From JAKFWF01 sp963750535 (lineage in GTDB: Bacteria > Pseudomonadota > Alphaproteobacteria > Rhizobiales > Hyphomicrobiaceae), in the NCBI GenBank assembly GCA_963750535.1, contig CAVVRF010000029.1, forward strand, positions 46,359 through 110,358: a DNA stretch of 64,000 nt, given 5' to 3'. Of the stretch, positions 20,466 through 29,531 are shown piece by piece. The notes below the pieces were generated by a model that saw only the letters and a list, made by a program, of their open reading frames with translations, had not been told where the DNA came from and did not search any database. Every line of letters begins with the position of its first letter. Within the stretch, counting starts at the first letter, position 1. Made by a program: the position numbers and the translations under genes.

Positions 20466-20991
20466 ATGAGGCCGACGCAGATGCGCCAGGTCGTCGGCGC
20501 TGGCAAGCATCCCGACACTGAGCCGCTTGCCGCCGAGATCACTGCACTCGGTGAGATGACATACACTGATCTGCGGTTCGCGTGGCGGCGCCACTATCGG
20601 GTCCACCCGCCCAAGAAGCTCAGCCGGGACCTGCTCGAACTTGGGGTTGCCTGGAAGCTGCAGGAGCGCGTGCTCGGCGGGCTGAGCGCTACGACGAAAC
20701 GCCAGCTCGCCGACTTGGCGCGGACGATGGTCTCAAAGTCGGATCTGGCCAAGGTGCGCACCGTGAGCCTGAAGCCGGGCGCTCAGGCTCGTCCGCGCCT
20801 GGGGCGGCGAGACGCATGAGGTCCTGGTCGTCGAGGACGGGTTCCTGTGGCGGGGCAGAACGTGGCGCTCGCTGTCGGTGATCGCGCGCGAGATGACCGG
20901 CACGCACTGGTCCGGTCCGCGGTTTTTCGGGCTCGGCAATGCGAAGGCGGAGCCGACCGGCGGCGACGCGACAACCGGAGAGGGCGGCTGA
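20466..20991 (+). pseudogene. DUF2924 protein of the recombinase module, frameshifted
   Basis: First part: LRFAWRRHYRVHPPKKLSRDLLELGVAWKLQERVLGGLS. Second part, after a shift near 20,785: THEVLVVEDGFLWRGRTWRSLSVIAREMTGTHWSGPRFFGL. Together they give the whole DUF2924 family pattern. Its TGA overlaps the recombinase ATG (TGATG, 20,989-20,993), so the two genes were translationally coupled. Role unknown; the steady pairing suggests an accessory to recombination or its control. Confidence 0.78.
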
Positions 20992-22725
20992 TGAGTAGGA
21001 AACCCGCGCCCACCCGGCCCAATGGCGCGGCGAGCCATCGCTGCGCCATCTACACGCGCAAGTCGAGCGAGGAAGGGCTGGAGCAGGAGTTCAATTCGCT
21101 CGACGCTCAGCGGGAGGCCTGCGCCGCTTACGTCCTCAGCCAGAAGAGCGCCGGCTGGATTGCTTTGCCCGACATGTATGATGACGGCGGCATCTCCGGC
21201 GGCACGATGGAGAGGCCGGCGCTCCAACGTCTGCTCGCCGACATCGCGGCCGGCCGCATCGACACGGTCGTCGTCTACAAGGTTGATCGGCTGACGCGTT
21301 CCTCGACGACTTCGCCAAGATCGTCGATGCGTTCGACGCTCAAGGGCGTGTCGTTCGTGTCGGTGACGCAGCAGTTCAACACGACCACATCGATTGGCCG
21401 TCTGACGCTCAACATGCTGCTCTCGTTCGCCCAGTTCGAGCGCGAGGTGACCGGCGAGCGCATTCGCGACAAGATCGCGGCATCGAAGCAGAAGGGCATG
21501 TGGATGGGCGGCTTCCGCCACTCGGCTACGACGTCGAGGATCGCAAGCTAGTGATCAACCAGCCCGAGGCCAGCACCGTCCGCCACATCTTCCGCCGGTA
21601 CGCGATCATCAAATCGGTTCGCGCCCTCAAGGAGGAGCTGGATGACGCTGGCATCGTCAGCAAGGCCCGGCTCGATCGCTTCGGCAATACATCGGGCGGC
21701 ATACCGATTGCGCGCGGTGCTCTCTATCTGATGCTGCAGAACCGTATCTACCGGGGCGAGATCGTGCACAGGGAGAATGCCTATCCCGGCCTGCACGATG
21801 CGATCGTCGACGAAGCGCTCTGGGGTGAGGTGCAGGCAGCGCTTGCCGAGAACCGCGTCGAGCGCGTGACACGCTCGACTGCCATGGCGCCCAGCCTGCT
21901 GGCCAGCCTCGTTTACGATGCCAATGGCGAGCGCATGTCACCGACGCACGCCAACAAGAAAGGCACGCGCTACCGCTATTACGTCAGCCAGTCGCTGATC
22001 AAGCGCGGCCGGCCGAAGGCGTCGGAGGCGGCGTGCCGAGTTCCGGCTGCCGACCTTGAAAGCATCATCGAGGATCGCATTTGCGTGCTGCTGAAGGATA
22101 AGTCCGCCGTCTTCGAAGCTGCCGGGCCCGCGACCGTTGCGGTCGCTAAGTCCCTGATCGCGAATGCCGCCGACCTCGCACGTCGCTGGCCGGCCCTGCC
22201 GGCGTCCGAGAAGCGCGCTATCCTGCATGCGCTTGTCGCGCGGGTGGACGTCCGTCCCGAGGCGGTCGACGTCGCGGTCCGCCCTGCAATGTTGCCCGAT
22301 GTCGTGAAACCCGATCTGGACAACAGGCGACTGCCGACAAGTCCAGACGGACCGACAAAAGTTCTGTCAGTTCCGGCCCGATTGCGACGGACCGGCATGG
22401 AAACGATGTTGCTGATCCAGGGCGCGTTCGGCCGGCCCACCGAGCGGCCGATCGCAGCCTGCTACGTCTGCTGGCCCAGGCTCGCCGGTTCGGTGACTTG
22501 ATCACGAGCGGCGCGGGCATGACGGTCGCCGAGCTGGCAGCCAAGGTTGGCGTCGGCCGATCCTACTTCACACGCGTCTTCCGGCTCAACTTTCTTGCCC
22601 CCGAGATCACCGCAGCGATTCTTCAGGGCCGCCAGCCCCCCGAGCTGACTGCAAACAAGCTTATGCTGGCCGGCCAGCTGGCACCGACTTGGCCGGCTCA
22701 GCGTCGCCAGCTCGGACTCAAGTAA
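20991..22725 (+). pseudogene. Large serine recombinase, several frameshifts
   Basis: Site-specific recombinase of the resolvase/invertase large group. The catalytic domain starts CAIYTRKSSEEGLEQEFNSLDAQ (nucleophile Ser in TRKSS) with GRIDTVVVYKVDRLTRS; the middle has the recombinase domain (INQPEASTVRHIFRRY) and the end a helix-turn-helix tail (GRSYFTRVFRLNFLAPEIT). Frame changes occur near 21,300 (loss), 21,343 (gain, restoring frame), 21,512 and 22,445. The first pair mutually compensate over about 14 residues (LDDFAKIVDAFDAQG in the corrected frame). Several indels in one gene mean it is either inactive or badly sequenced. Confidence 0.82.
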
Positions 22726-22823
22726 TCGCAAGCGTGCTACCGGAAATGAACCGGCGCGGGACACTCGAGGCCCGCGTTTGGGGGAGCGGTCCGCGATCAT
22801 TCCAGCGACTTGCGCCAATTTGC

Positions 22824-23020
22824 GGTACCACTCGAAAGCCGATAGGAGACTTTTGCCGGCGCAGGGCCACCGAACCGGCACCACGCCGGTCTCTATGTCC
22901 TTGATTGAATGGCACCCCGACACTAACCCGCGGACACTGCGGACGAAGTTCGAATTCGCTCTCAAAACATGTTTTTATGAGCAATATCAATAGGTTAACT
23001 GGCGGAGAGGGGGGGATTCG
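22824..23020. repeat. Recombinase-island end repeat, copy B
   Basis: Imperfect copy of 19,733-19,933, running from GGTACCACTCGAAAGCC through CTAACCCGCGGACAC and TTTTTATGAGCAATATCAAT into the 3' end of the tRNA-Ser gene. Marks the tRNA-side end of the island that holds the recombinase module. Confidence 0.75.
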
Positions 23021-23089
23021 AACCCCCGATGCCCGTGAAGGCATGCCGCATTTCGAGTGCGGTGCGATCGACCACTCTGCCACCTCTCC
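23000..23089 (-). tRNA. tRNA-Ser (anticodon CGA)
   Basis: On the minus strand the 5' acceptor strand GGAGAGG (23,083-23,089) pairs with CCTCTCC (23,004-23,010), followed by discriminator G and an encoded CCA (23,000-23,002). The anticodon loop is CTCGAAA, giving CGA, which reads UCG. A long variable arm (GCATGCC...GGGCATC) and a GGGGG-TTCGAAT-CCCCC T arm are typical of serine tRNA. 90 nt with CCA. The recombinase island abuts its 3' end, the usual integration side. A truncated duplicate lies at 26,414-26,493. Confidence 0.93.
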
Positions 23090-23232
23090 AGGGCCGGCCA
23101 TGCCGGCCAGCCGTATCGAACTCGCGAGCGGCGCCAGGCGTGGTCTGCCCGGCGCGCCGATTTCGACGACGCTGGCTCGTCTAGGCCATGCGCCGAAATT
23201 GCGCAAGGGGCTCGGCGCGCGGGACAGAGCCT
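23010..23232. repeat. tRNA-Ser locus direct repeat, copy 1
   Basis: Covers most of the tRNA-Ser gene plus about 140 bp of its 5' flank, ending at GACAGAGCCT just before an IS256 left end. Nearly identical to 26,414-26,639: two base changes and a 3-base indel near GCCAGCCGTATCG / GCCAGCCGCCGCATCG. The repeats flank the intron-split IS256. Confidence 0.9.
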
Positions 23233-23430
23233 GCTGGCGTCCCGGGGCGTGGTGTAGGAGGCGGGGCTGCGGCGTTCGTCGGAGGGAGCCCGTAGGGCGA
23301 CCGGAGAGGAACGCCGCGTGAAGCCTTTTCCCCAGGGCGTCCACAGCGGCGCCGACGCGGGAAGCTGTCATGGTCCGAAATCGAGGTTGGCTCGGGTTGC
23401 GAACACCAAACGCAACCAAGAGAGCGAACC

Positions 23431-23800
23431 ATGACGATCGACAGAATGACCTTGAAGGCCCTCGTTGAGAAGGGCTCCGACGACGATCTCCTCAGGGAGA
23501 TGATGGCCTACGTCGCCAATCGCATGATGGACATGGAGGTGGAGAGCCTGACCGGGGCCGCCCACGGCGAGCGCACGCCAGCTCGCACGAACCATCGCAA
23601 CGGCCACCGCGAGCGGGTCTGGGAGACGCGCGCAGGGACAGTCGAGCTGGAGATACCGAAGCTGCGCAGGGGAAGCTACTTCCCGGGCTTTCTGGAGCCT
23701 CGTCGTGCCAGCGAGAAGGCGCTGACGGCGGTCATCCAGGAAGCCTACGTGCACGGCGTCTCGACGCGCTCGGTCGACGATCTCGTCAAGGCGATAGGCA
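23431..23800 (+). pseudogene. IS256 transposase, 5' exon
   Basis: Residues 1-123 of the transposase (MTIDRMTLK to DDLVKAIG). The codon after ATA-GGC is cut by the intron after base A at 23,800. Joined to 25,728 it reads KAIGMTGISKSQ, the exact sequence of the intact copy save Ile for Met. Without splicing the frame runs on and stops at 23,871. Confidence 0.85.
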
Positions 23801-24293
23801 GTGCGCCCCGAAAGGCGCGGAGTGTCAACGGAGGAAGGTTCCGTCCAGGGAGTTGTCGATTGACCTGGTAGCTGACGAGCGGCGTGGTTGGGTAACCGGC
23901 TCCGCCGAAGCCTCGTGACAAAGGCCGCCTCGGGTGGCTGAGCGATCCAGCGGGCCGTAACGCGTGTGAAGCCTGAGCAGGCCTCGAAACACTTTCGTCG
24001 TGGACGCCGACCCGGCTGCCTATCGGGGAAGGCAGCATGGGACGGGGAAGCAATCGACAGATGCACCCGTTCTGGTCCGCCGGGGTAATGGGCACGGCAC
24101 GTTGGAAGGACACTGCGGGTCATCGGGGGAGACCCGTGCCGGTTGGAGCTTCGGCTCCAACGCCGGTTCTGCCGGCGGACCGCACGGGAGTCGGAGAGGG
24201 GCGTAGTACCGTCGAGACCGGGTAACTCCGGTGGAGGGAAGGGCCCTCACTTCTGGTGCGCATTCGAGGCAGTCGAGGACAGGGATATTGGCG

Positions 24294-25605
24294 ATGAGCC
24301 TGGCAAAGCCCGACAAGATCCGGACGCTGCAGAGGAAGCTCTATGTCAAGGCGAAGGCAGAGCCGGAGTTCCGTTTCTATCAGCTCTACGACAAGGTCTG
24401 GCGCGACGACATTCTCGCCTACGCCTACACGGTCGCTCGTGAGAACGACGGCGCGCCGGGTGTGGATGAGGTGACGTTCGACCAGATTGAGGCGGCGGGA
24501 TTGACGGAATGGCTTTTCGGCTTGCGCGAGGAATTGCGACAGAAGACCTATCGATCACAACCGGTGCGGCGGGTGCTGATCCCGAAGCCCGGCGGGGGCG
24601 ACGCGTCCACTCGGCATCCCGACCATCCGGGATCGGGTGGTGCAAACCGCCGTCAAGCTGGTGATCGAGCCGATCTTCGAGGCGGATCTGGAGCCTAATA
24701 CCTACGGCTACCGGCCCGACCGGTCGGCGGCCGACGCGATCAAGCAAGTGCACAGTCTGCTCTGGCAAGGGCATACCGACGTGGTGGACGCCGACCTGTC
24801 CAAGTACTTCGACACGATTCCGCATAGCGAACTGATGAGTTGCGTTGCGCGCCGGATCGTGGACCGGATGATCCTGAGCCTCATCAAAATGTGGCTGAAG
24901 GCACCGGTCGAGGAACGAGACAGGGACGGGACGCGGCGGATGACGGGCGGTAAGAACAGCAGGCATGGCACGCCGCAAGGCGGCGTCATCTCGCCGTTGC
25001 TCGCCAACCTGTACATCAACCGCTTCCTGAAGTTCTGGCGCATGCAGGAGAAGACGCGGGCCTATCGGGCCCACATCGTCTCCTACGCCGACGACTTCGT
25101 CATCCTCAGCCGCGGTCACGCGGACGAGGCGCTGGCGTGGACGCGCGGTGTCATGCTCCGGCTCGGCCTCACCCTCAACGAGGCGAAAACCTCGCTGAAG
25201 GATGCCCGCAAGGAGCGGTTCGACTTCCTTGGTTACACGTTCGGCCCGCACTGGCGGCGACGGGATGGCAAGCGGTATCTGGGCTACAGTCCATCGAAGA
25301 AGAGCATGGGGCGGATCAAGGACAAGATCGGCGATCTCTTGGTGCCGGGCAACCAGGGCTCTTGGGACGACGTGCGCGACCGGCTGAACCGCTTACTGCG
25401 GGGTTGGTCGGGCTACTTCAGCCACGGAACCCTGAGCATGGCCTACCGGGACGTCGAAGCTCATGTCTATGACCGGGTGCGCAACTTCCTCAGACGGCGG
25501 CACAAGGTGGCGACGCGCGGCACGCGCGAGTTCTCGGGCACCCGTGTGTTCGGCGAGCTCGGCGTGCACCGCCTCCGCCGCCCCTCGCCGGCGGCGCGGC
25601 CGTGA
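24294..25605 (+). pseudogene. ltrA: Group II intron reverse transcriptase/maturase, one frameshift
   Basis: Intron-encoded protein for splicing and retrohoming. The first frame (from ATG 24,294) runs to IPKPGGGD; after one extra base near 24,602 the second continues RPLGIPTIRDRVVQTAVKLV. Reverse-transcriptase blocks are clear: GYRPDRSAADAI, DLSKYFDTI (block 3), GTPQGGVISPLLANLYIN (block 4), SYADDFVIL (active site, block 5) and FDFLGYTF (block 7). A maturase-like region follows (RLNRLLRGWSGYF). I see no HNH endonuclease domain. About 436 residues once corrected. Confidence 0.88.
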
Positions 25606-25627
25606 GCCTGACACGAAACCAGTCGGA

Positions 25628-25660
25628 GAGCCGGATGCGGGAGATCTGCACGTCCGGTTC
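25628..25660 (+). ncRNA. Group II intron domain V
   Basis: A 33-nt hairpin starting GAGCCGGATGCGGG and closing GCACGTCCGGTTC. It carries the catalytic AGC triad at its base and the internal bulge typical of domain V. It is the most conserved part of group II introns and confirms the class. Confidence 0.92.
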
Positions 25661-25727
25661 GATGAGCGGGGAGAGGAAACGGAGCGTCACCGAACGGCTA
25701 CGCCACCGCGCCTCTCCTCGACTCTAC

Positions 25728-26413
25728 TGACCGGCATCTCGAAGAGCCAGGTCTCGCGCCTGTGTGCTGAGATCGACGAGCGTGTGCATGCGTTCCTCGA
25801 CCGGCCGATCGAAGGCAGCTGGCCGTACCTGTGGATCGACGCCACCTATGTGAAGGTGCGCCAGTCCGGGAGGATCGTGTCCGTTGCCGTGATAATCGCT
25901 GTCGCCGTCAACACCGACGGCCGCCGCGAGGTGCTCGGCATGGAGGTCGGGCCGTCGGAGGCCGAACCGTTCTGGACCAAGTTCCTGCGCTCGCTGACAC
26001 GGCGGGGCCTGCGCGGCGTCAAGCTCGTGATCTCTGACGCGCACGAGGGCCTGAAGAAGGCGGTGGCCAAGGTGCTGTCGGCGACCTGGCAGCGCTGCCG
26101 CGTGCACTTCATGAGGAACGCGCTCGCCCACGTCGGATCGAAGCAGCGCCAGATGGTGGCCGCCGCGATCCGCACCGCCTTCACGCAGGAGAGCCAGGAC
26201 GCTGCCAGAAAGGAATGGCGCGCCGTCGCCGATCGGCTGCGCGAGCGCTTCCCCAAGCTCGGTGAGTTGATGGACGAGGCCGAGGACGACTGCCTCGCCC
26301 ACATGTCCTTCCACAAGGATCACTGGCCGCAGCTGCACTCGACCAACCCGCTCGAACGCCTCAACGGCGAGATCAAGCGGCGCACCGACGTCGTCGCGAT
26401 CTTCCCCAACGAA
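25728..26413 (+). pseudogene. IS256 transposase, 3' exon, truncated
   Basis: Reads TGISKSQVSRLCAEIDERV to RRTDVVAIFPNEG, about residues 125-354 of 399. The DDE catalytic Asp residues and the Glu-containing region are present. The last 45 residues and the right terminal repeat are lost at the junction with the tRNA-Ser duplicate. Even after splicing the protein would end in tRNA-derived residues. Confidence 0.87.
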
Positions 26414-26493
26414 GGGGGGATTCGAACCCCCGATGCCCGTGAAGGCATGCCGCATTTCGAGTGCGGTGCGATCGACCACTCTGCCACCTCTCC
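26414..26493 (-). pseudogene. Truncated tRNA-Ser(CGA) duplicate
   Basis: Identical to the tRNA at 23,000-23,089 from its 5' end through the T arm, but the last ten or so bases (3' acceptor strand and CCA) are replaced by IS256 sequence. It cannot form an acceptor stem, so it is not a working tRNA. Confidence 0.88.
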
Positions 26494-26639
26494 AGGGCTG
26501 GCCATGCCGGCCAGCCGCCGCATCGAACTCGCGAGCGGCGCCAGGCGTGGTCTGCCCGGCGCGCCGATTTCGACGACGCTGGCTCGTCTAGGCCATGCGC
26601 CGAAATTGCGCAAGGGGCTCGGCGCGCGGGACAGAGCCT
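26414..26639. repeat. tRNA-Ser locus direct repeat, copy 2
   Basis: Direct copy of 23,010-23,232, ending at ACAGAGCCT and followed by unique sequence leading to the amidohydrolase gene. This side is therefore the original chromosomal context. Confidence 0.9.
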
Positions 26640-26726
26640 TGCAGGTTTGGCGCTGCGAGCGCTGGACATTCGCCTGTGGCGCTGATGACATGGGCAAAGC
26701 AAACATTGTCACGCGCGAGGGATGCC

Positions 26727-27966
26727 ATGGGCCAGTTGCTGTTCCGGAATTTCGAGCTCTTGGACGCCAGCCGCCATGACGAGCGGCGCGGCGGACACGA
26801 GATCCTGGTCGAGGACGATCGCATCATGGAAGTGTCGGAGAAGCCGATCAAGGCATCCGGCGCCACGGCGATCGATTGCGGCGGCCGCACGCTTGATGCC
26901 CGGGCTGATCGATGCGCACGTGCACGTGATCGCGGCGCAGGTCAACGTCGGCCTCAACATGCTGATGCCGGAAGCGACCGTCGCCTTCCACGCCATGCGC
27001 ATCATGCGTGGCATGCTCGATCGCGGCTTCACGACCGTGCGCGACGTCGGCGGCGCGACCTACGCATTGGTCGAGGCGGTCGATCAGGGGCTGATCGACG
27101 GCCCGCGCCTCGTCATCTCCGGCAAGGCCTTGTCGCAGACCGGCGGCCACGCCGATGCCCGCACCCGCTACGACCGGCGGGACCCGGCGACGTTCCAGCA
27201 CGGCCTCGGCTCCATGGGCCGCATCTGCGACGGTGTCGCCGAGGTGCGCAAGGCCTGCCGCGAGGAGATCAAGCAGGGCGCGCACCTGATCAAGATCATG
27301 GCCAACGGCGGCGTCGCCTCGCCCAACGATCCGATCCACTTCCTGGGCTTCAGCCGCGAGGAGATCACGGCGGCGGTCGAGGAGGCGGCCAACGCCGGCA
27401 CCTACGTTTCGGCCCACCTCTATACCGACGAGGCGATCCGCCGCGCGGTCGAGTGCGGCGTGCACAGCCTCGAGCACTGCAATCTGATCACCGAGAAGAC
27501 GGCCCGCTTCGCCGCCGACAAGGGTGCGATCGCCTGCCCGACGCTCGTCACCTACGAATTCCTGAAGACGGAGGGCGCCTCGTTCGGCCTGCCGCCGGTC
27601 TCGGTCGCCAAGATCGACAACGTGCGGCTCGCCGGCCTCGAGTCGCTGGCGAAGATGAAGGCGGGCGGTCTCACCATGGCCTACGGCTCCGATCTGCTCG
27701 GCGAGATGCACCGCCACCAGTCGGAGGAGTTCGTGATTCGCGGCCGCGCGCTGCCGGCGATCGAGGTGCTGCGCTCCACCTCCAAGCACGCCGCGAAGTT
27801 GCTGCGGCGCGAGGGGCAGATCGGCTCGATCGCGCCAGGCGCCTATGCCGACATGATCCTGGTCGACGGCGATCCGCTGAAGGACCTGTCGCTGTTGACC
27901 GGCCAGGGCAAGCGCATCCCGGCCATCATCAAGGGCGGCAAGTTCCACAAGAACAGGATCGGCTGA
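26727..27966 (+). pseudogene. Amidohydrolase-family protein, one frameshift
   Basis: Metal-dependent amidohydrolase (imidazolonepropionase/prolidase-like group). An extra T near 26,891 shifts the frame between GGRTL and MPGLIDAHVHV, which is the first metal site (HxH). Later metal-site motifs are intact: a Lys in IKIMANGGV, His in YVSAHLYTDEAI, His in GVHSLEHCNL and Asp in MAYGSDLLGEMH. About 413 residues once corrected, normal for the family. Substrate unknown; members act on peptides, imides or aryl amides. The next gene is an ABC permease. Confidence 0.82.
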
Positions 27967-27991
27967 TCACGCGGCGACAGGATCCCAGCAC

Positions 27992-28897
27992 GTGCAGCGC
28001 ACAGCAACCCCATCGCAGCCGGCGGCCAGCAGCAAGCCTCATGCCTCGAATGGCGCGCTGCCGGGCGGCGCGCCGGCGCGGCGGTTGCTGCCGCAGCTGG
28101 CGCTGGGCCGCTGGATGCTCGACGCAGCCGCCGGGCTGGCGCTGGCCTACATCCTGGTGCCATTGATTTTCGTGACGTGGCTTGCCTTCTTCGCGCAGGA
28201 AATCCCGTCGTTCCCGCCCGAAGGCTACACCCTGAAGTGGTTCGGCCAGATCGGCGAGAACGCCAGCTTCGTCAAAGGATTCTCACTGAGCCTGCAGGTC
28301 GGCGTGCTGGCCACTTTGCTCGGCCTGCTGCTCGCGGTGCCGGCGAGCCTGATGCTGGCGCGCCGGCGCATCCCTTTCCATGGCGCGCTGAGCCAGCTCC
28401 TGCTGTTGCCGCTGGTGGTGCCGGGCATCGTGATGGGCACCTCGATCTACGTGTTCCACATCGAGTCGGAGATGGCGACCGGCCTGCCGGTGCTCGGCTC
28501 CTTCGCCGGCCTCGTCGGCGCTCACACGCTGATCGTGATCCCGTGGGTCGTGCGCCTCGTCACCGCAAGCCTCGCCGGCTTCGAGCGCACGCAGGAGGAG
28601 GCCGCGCAAAATCTCGGCGCGACGCCGCTGGTGACGTTCTGGCGGGTGACGTTGCCGGCGATCCGCCCCGGGATCGTTGCCGGCGCGCTGTTCGGTTTCG
28701 TGATGTCGTTCGGCAACCTCGAGATGAGCCTGTTCCTGGTCGGTCCCGGCCGCACGACGCTGCCGATCGCGATCCTGCAGTACCTCGAATGGAAGATCGA
28801 CCCGACCGTGGCGGCCGTTTCAGTGGTGCAGATCGCGATCATCGGCGCGGCGATGCTGATCACGGATCGCTACGTCAAGCTCGCCCGCGTGGTCTGA
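27992..28897 (+). CDS. ABC transporter permease (PotC/spermidine-putrescine type), no partners nearby
   Basis: A 301-residue membrane protein with six hydrophobic segments and the EAA loop EEAAQNLGATPLVTFWRVTLP near residue 205. VPGIVMGTSIYVF is typical of PotC-like permeases. GTG start at 27,992, 25 bp after the amidohydrolase. The binding protein, first permease and ATPase expected with it are not in the window, so it is orphaned or works with proteins coded elsewhere. Confidence 0.85.
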   Translation: MQRTATPSQPAASSKPHASNGALPGGAPARRLLPQLALGRWMLDAAAGLALAYILVPLIFVTWLAFFAQEIPSFPPEGYTLKWFGQIGENASFVKGFSLSLQVGVLATLLGLLLAVPASLMLARRRIPFHGALSQLLLLPLVVPGIVMGTSIYVFHIESEMATGLPVLGSFAGLVGAHTLIVIPWVVRLVTASLAGFERTQEEAAQNLGATPLVTFWRVTLPAIRPGIVAGALFGFVMSFGNLEMSLFLVGPGRTTLPIAILQYLEWKIDPTVAAVSVVQIAIIGAAMLITDRYVKLARVV

Positions 28898-29015
28898 ATG
28901 CCGGCCACGATGGGCCCGGATTTCGCCGGGCGCTACCGAAGCGGGTGCGAATTCGTTCCGGCTTGACTGCGACGCTTCTCCCCTCACCCTCGGCCGGCAA
29001 GAACGCCGGCCTCTG

Positions 29016-29046
29016 CCCTCTCCCCCGAAGGGGCGGGGGAGAGGGG
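29016..29046. repeat. GC-rich palindromic repeat, copy 1
   Basis: Stem CCCTCTCCCCC with loop around GAAGGGGC, closing GGGGGAGAGGGG. Identical to 29,451-29,481, and both are followed by (A/G)CCGTGCCCGCC. Could fold into a strong hairpin downstream of the permease gene. Confidence 0.8.
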
Positions 29047-29450
29047 AGCCGTGCCCGCCCGCTGCCGTTCCGCGAGCGTCATCCTGCCGAGCGTTTCGAG
29101 TGGTGACCAGCGCGCCCGGTCGCCGGCGACGCGGTCCCGGGTCTCGCGCATCCTGCGCTCGCCCGGGAATGCAGGCTGGGAAAGGGGCGCTCATTTGGCG
29201 GCGATCCGCCTGCTGTACGAATACGCGCACGAGCGACCTCGTGCCTGCGGCGCCAGTCGAACTCCCGCAGCCAGCGCCGAGCTCCGCCCCTCCCCTTGCT
29301 TCCCCGGCCGGAGCGCGGCAGCGCGCAGAGCCGGGGCCGCGTCGGCGGCGGGCTCAGCGCCGCTGCCTACTGCCCACGGTCCACTGCATCTCCGGCGGCG
29401 AACGCCGGGATGACAGCGCCGGCGAGGTTACCGGAATTGCGGCGACCTTT

Positions 29451-29481
29451 CCCTCTCCCCCGAAGGGGCGGGGGAGAGGGG
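29451..29481. repeat. GC-rich palindromic repeat, copy 2
   Basis: Second identical copy of the 31-bp palindrome, about 50 bp beyond the 3' end of the minus-strand DUF2189 gene. The position suits a shared terminator between converging genes. Confidence 0.8.
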
Positions 29482-29531
29482 AACCGTGCCCGCCGCCGCT
29501 TCCTCGACCTAGATTGCCCGCCGCACCCGGA

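Larger units (their letters stand above)
23801..25727 (+). mobile_element. Group II intron with encoded reverse transcriptase
   Basis: The intron begins GTGCGCC, matching the GUGYG 5' rule, and ends CTCTAC (AY rule). Domain V is at 25,628-25,660. A domain VI stem with an unpaired A seven bases from the 3' end (25,721) is a good branch-point candidate. TGCCTATC at 24,017-24,024 is an exact complement of the last eight exon bases GATAGGCA, so it is a strong EBS1 candidate. Exon joining restores the transposase frame. The encoded protein has one frameshift. Confidence 0.9.
23237..26413 (+). mobile_element. IS256-family element split by a group II intron, right end deleted
   Basis: The left end (GCGTCCCGGGGCGTGG) and leader match the complete copy at 14,311. 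The transposase is split at 23,800/25,728 by a 1,927-bp intron. The right end is missing: the sequence leaves the transposase at VVAIFPNEG and joins the truncated tRNA-Ser copy at 26,414. Several base differences from the complete copy show an older, separate lineage. Confidence 0.88.
28898..29531. other. Gene-free region with two hairpin repeats
   Basis: About 630 bp between the PotC-like gene and the convergent DUF2189 gene. Holds two identical 31-bp GC-rich palindromes. No supported coding region. Confidence 0.6.

Noticed and set aside
24294..25605. Reverse transcriptase as part of a retron or diversity-generating element
   Set aside because: The GTGCG start, AY end, domain V and restored host frame show a group II intron. 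There is no template/variable repeat pair or msr-msd.
23237..26413. The 223-bp repeats as a target duplication of IS256
   Set aside because: IS256-family elements duplicate 8-9 bp, far shorter than these repeats.
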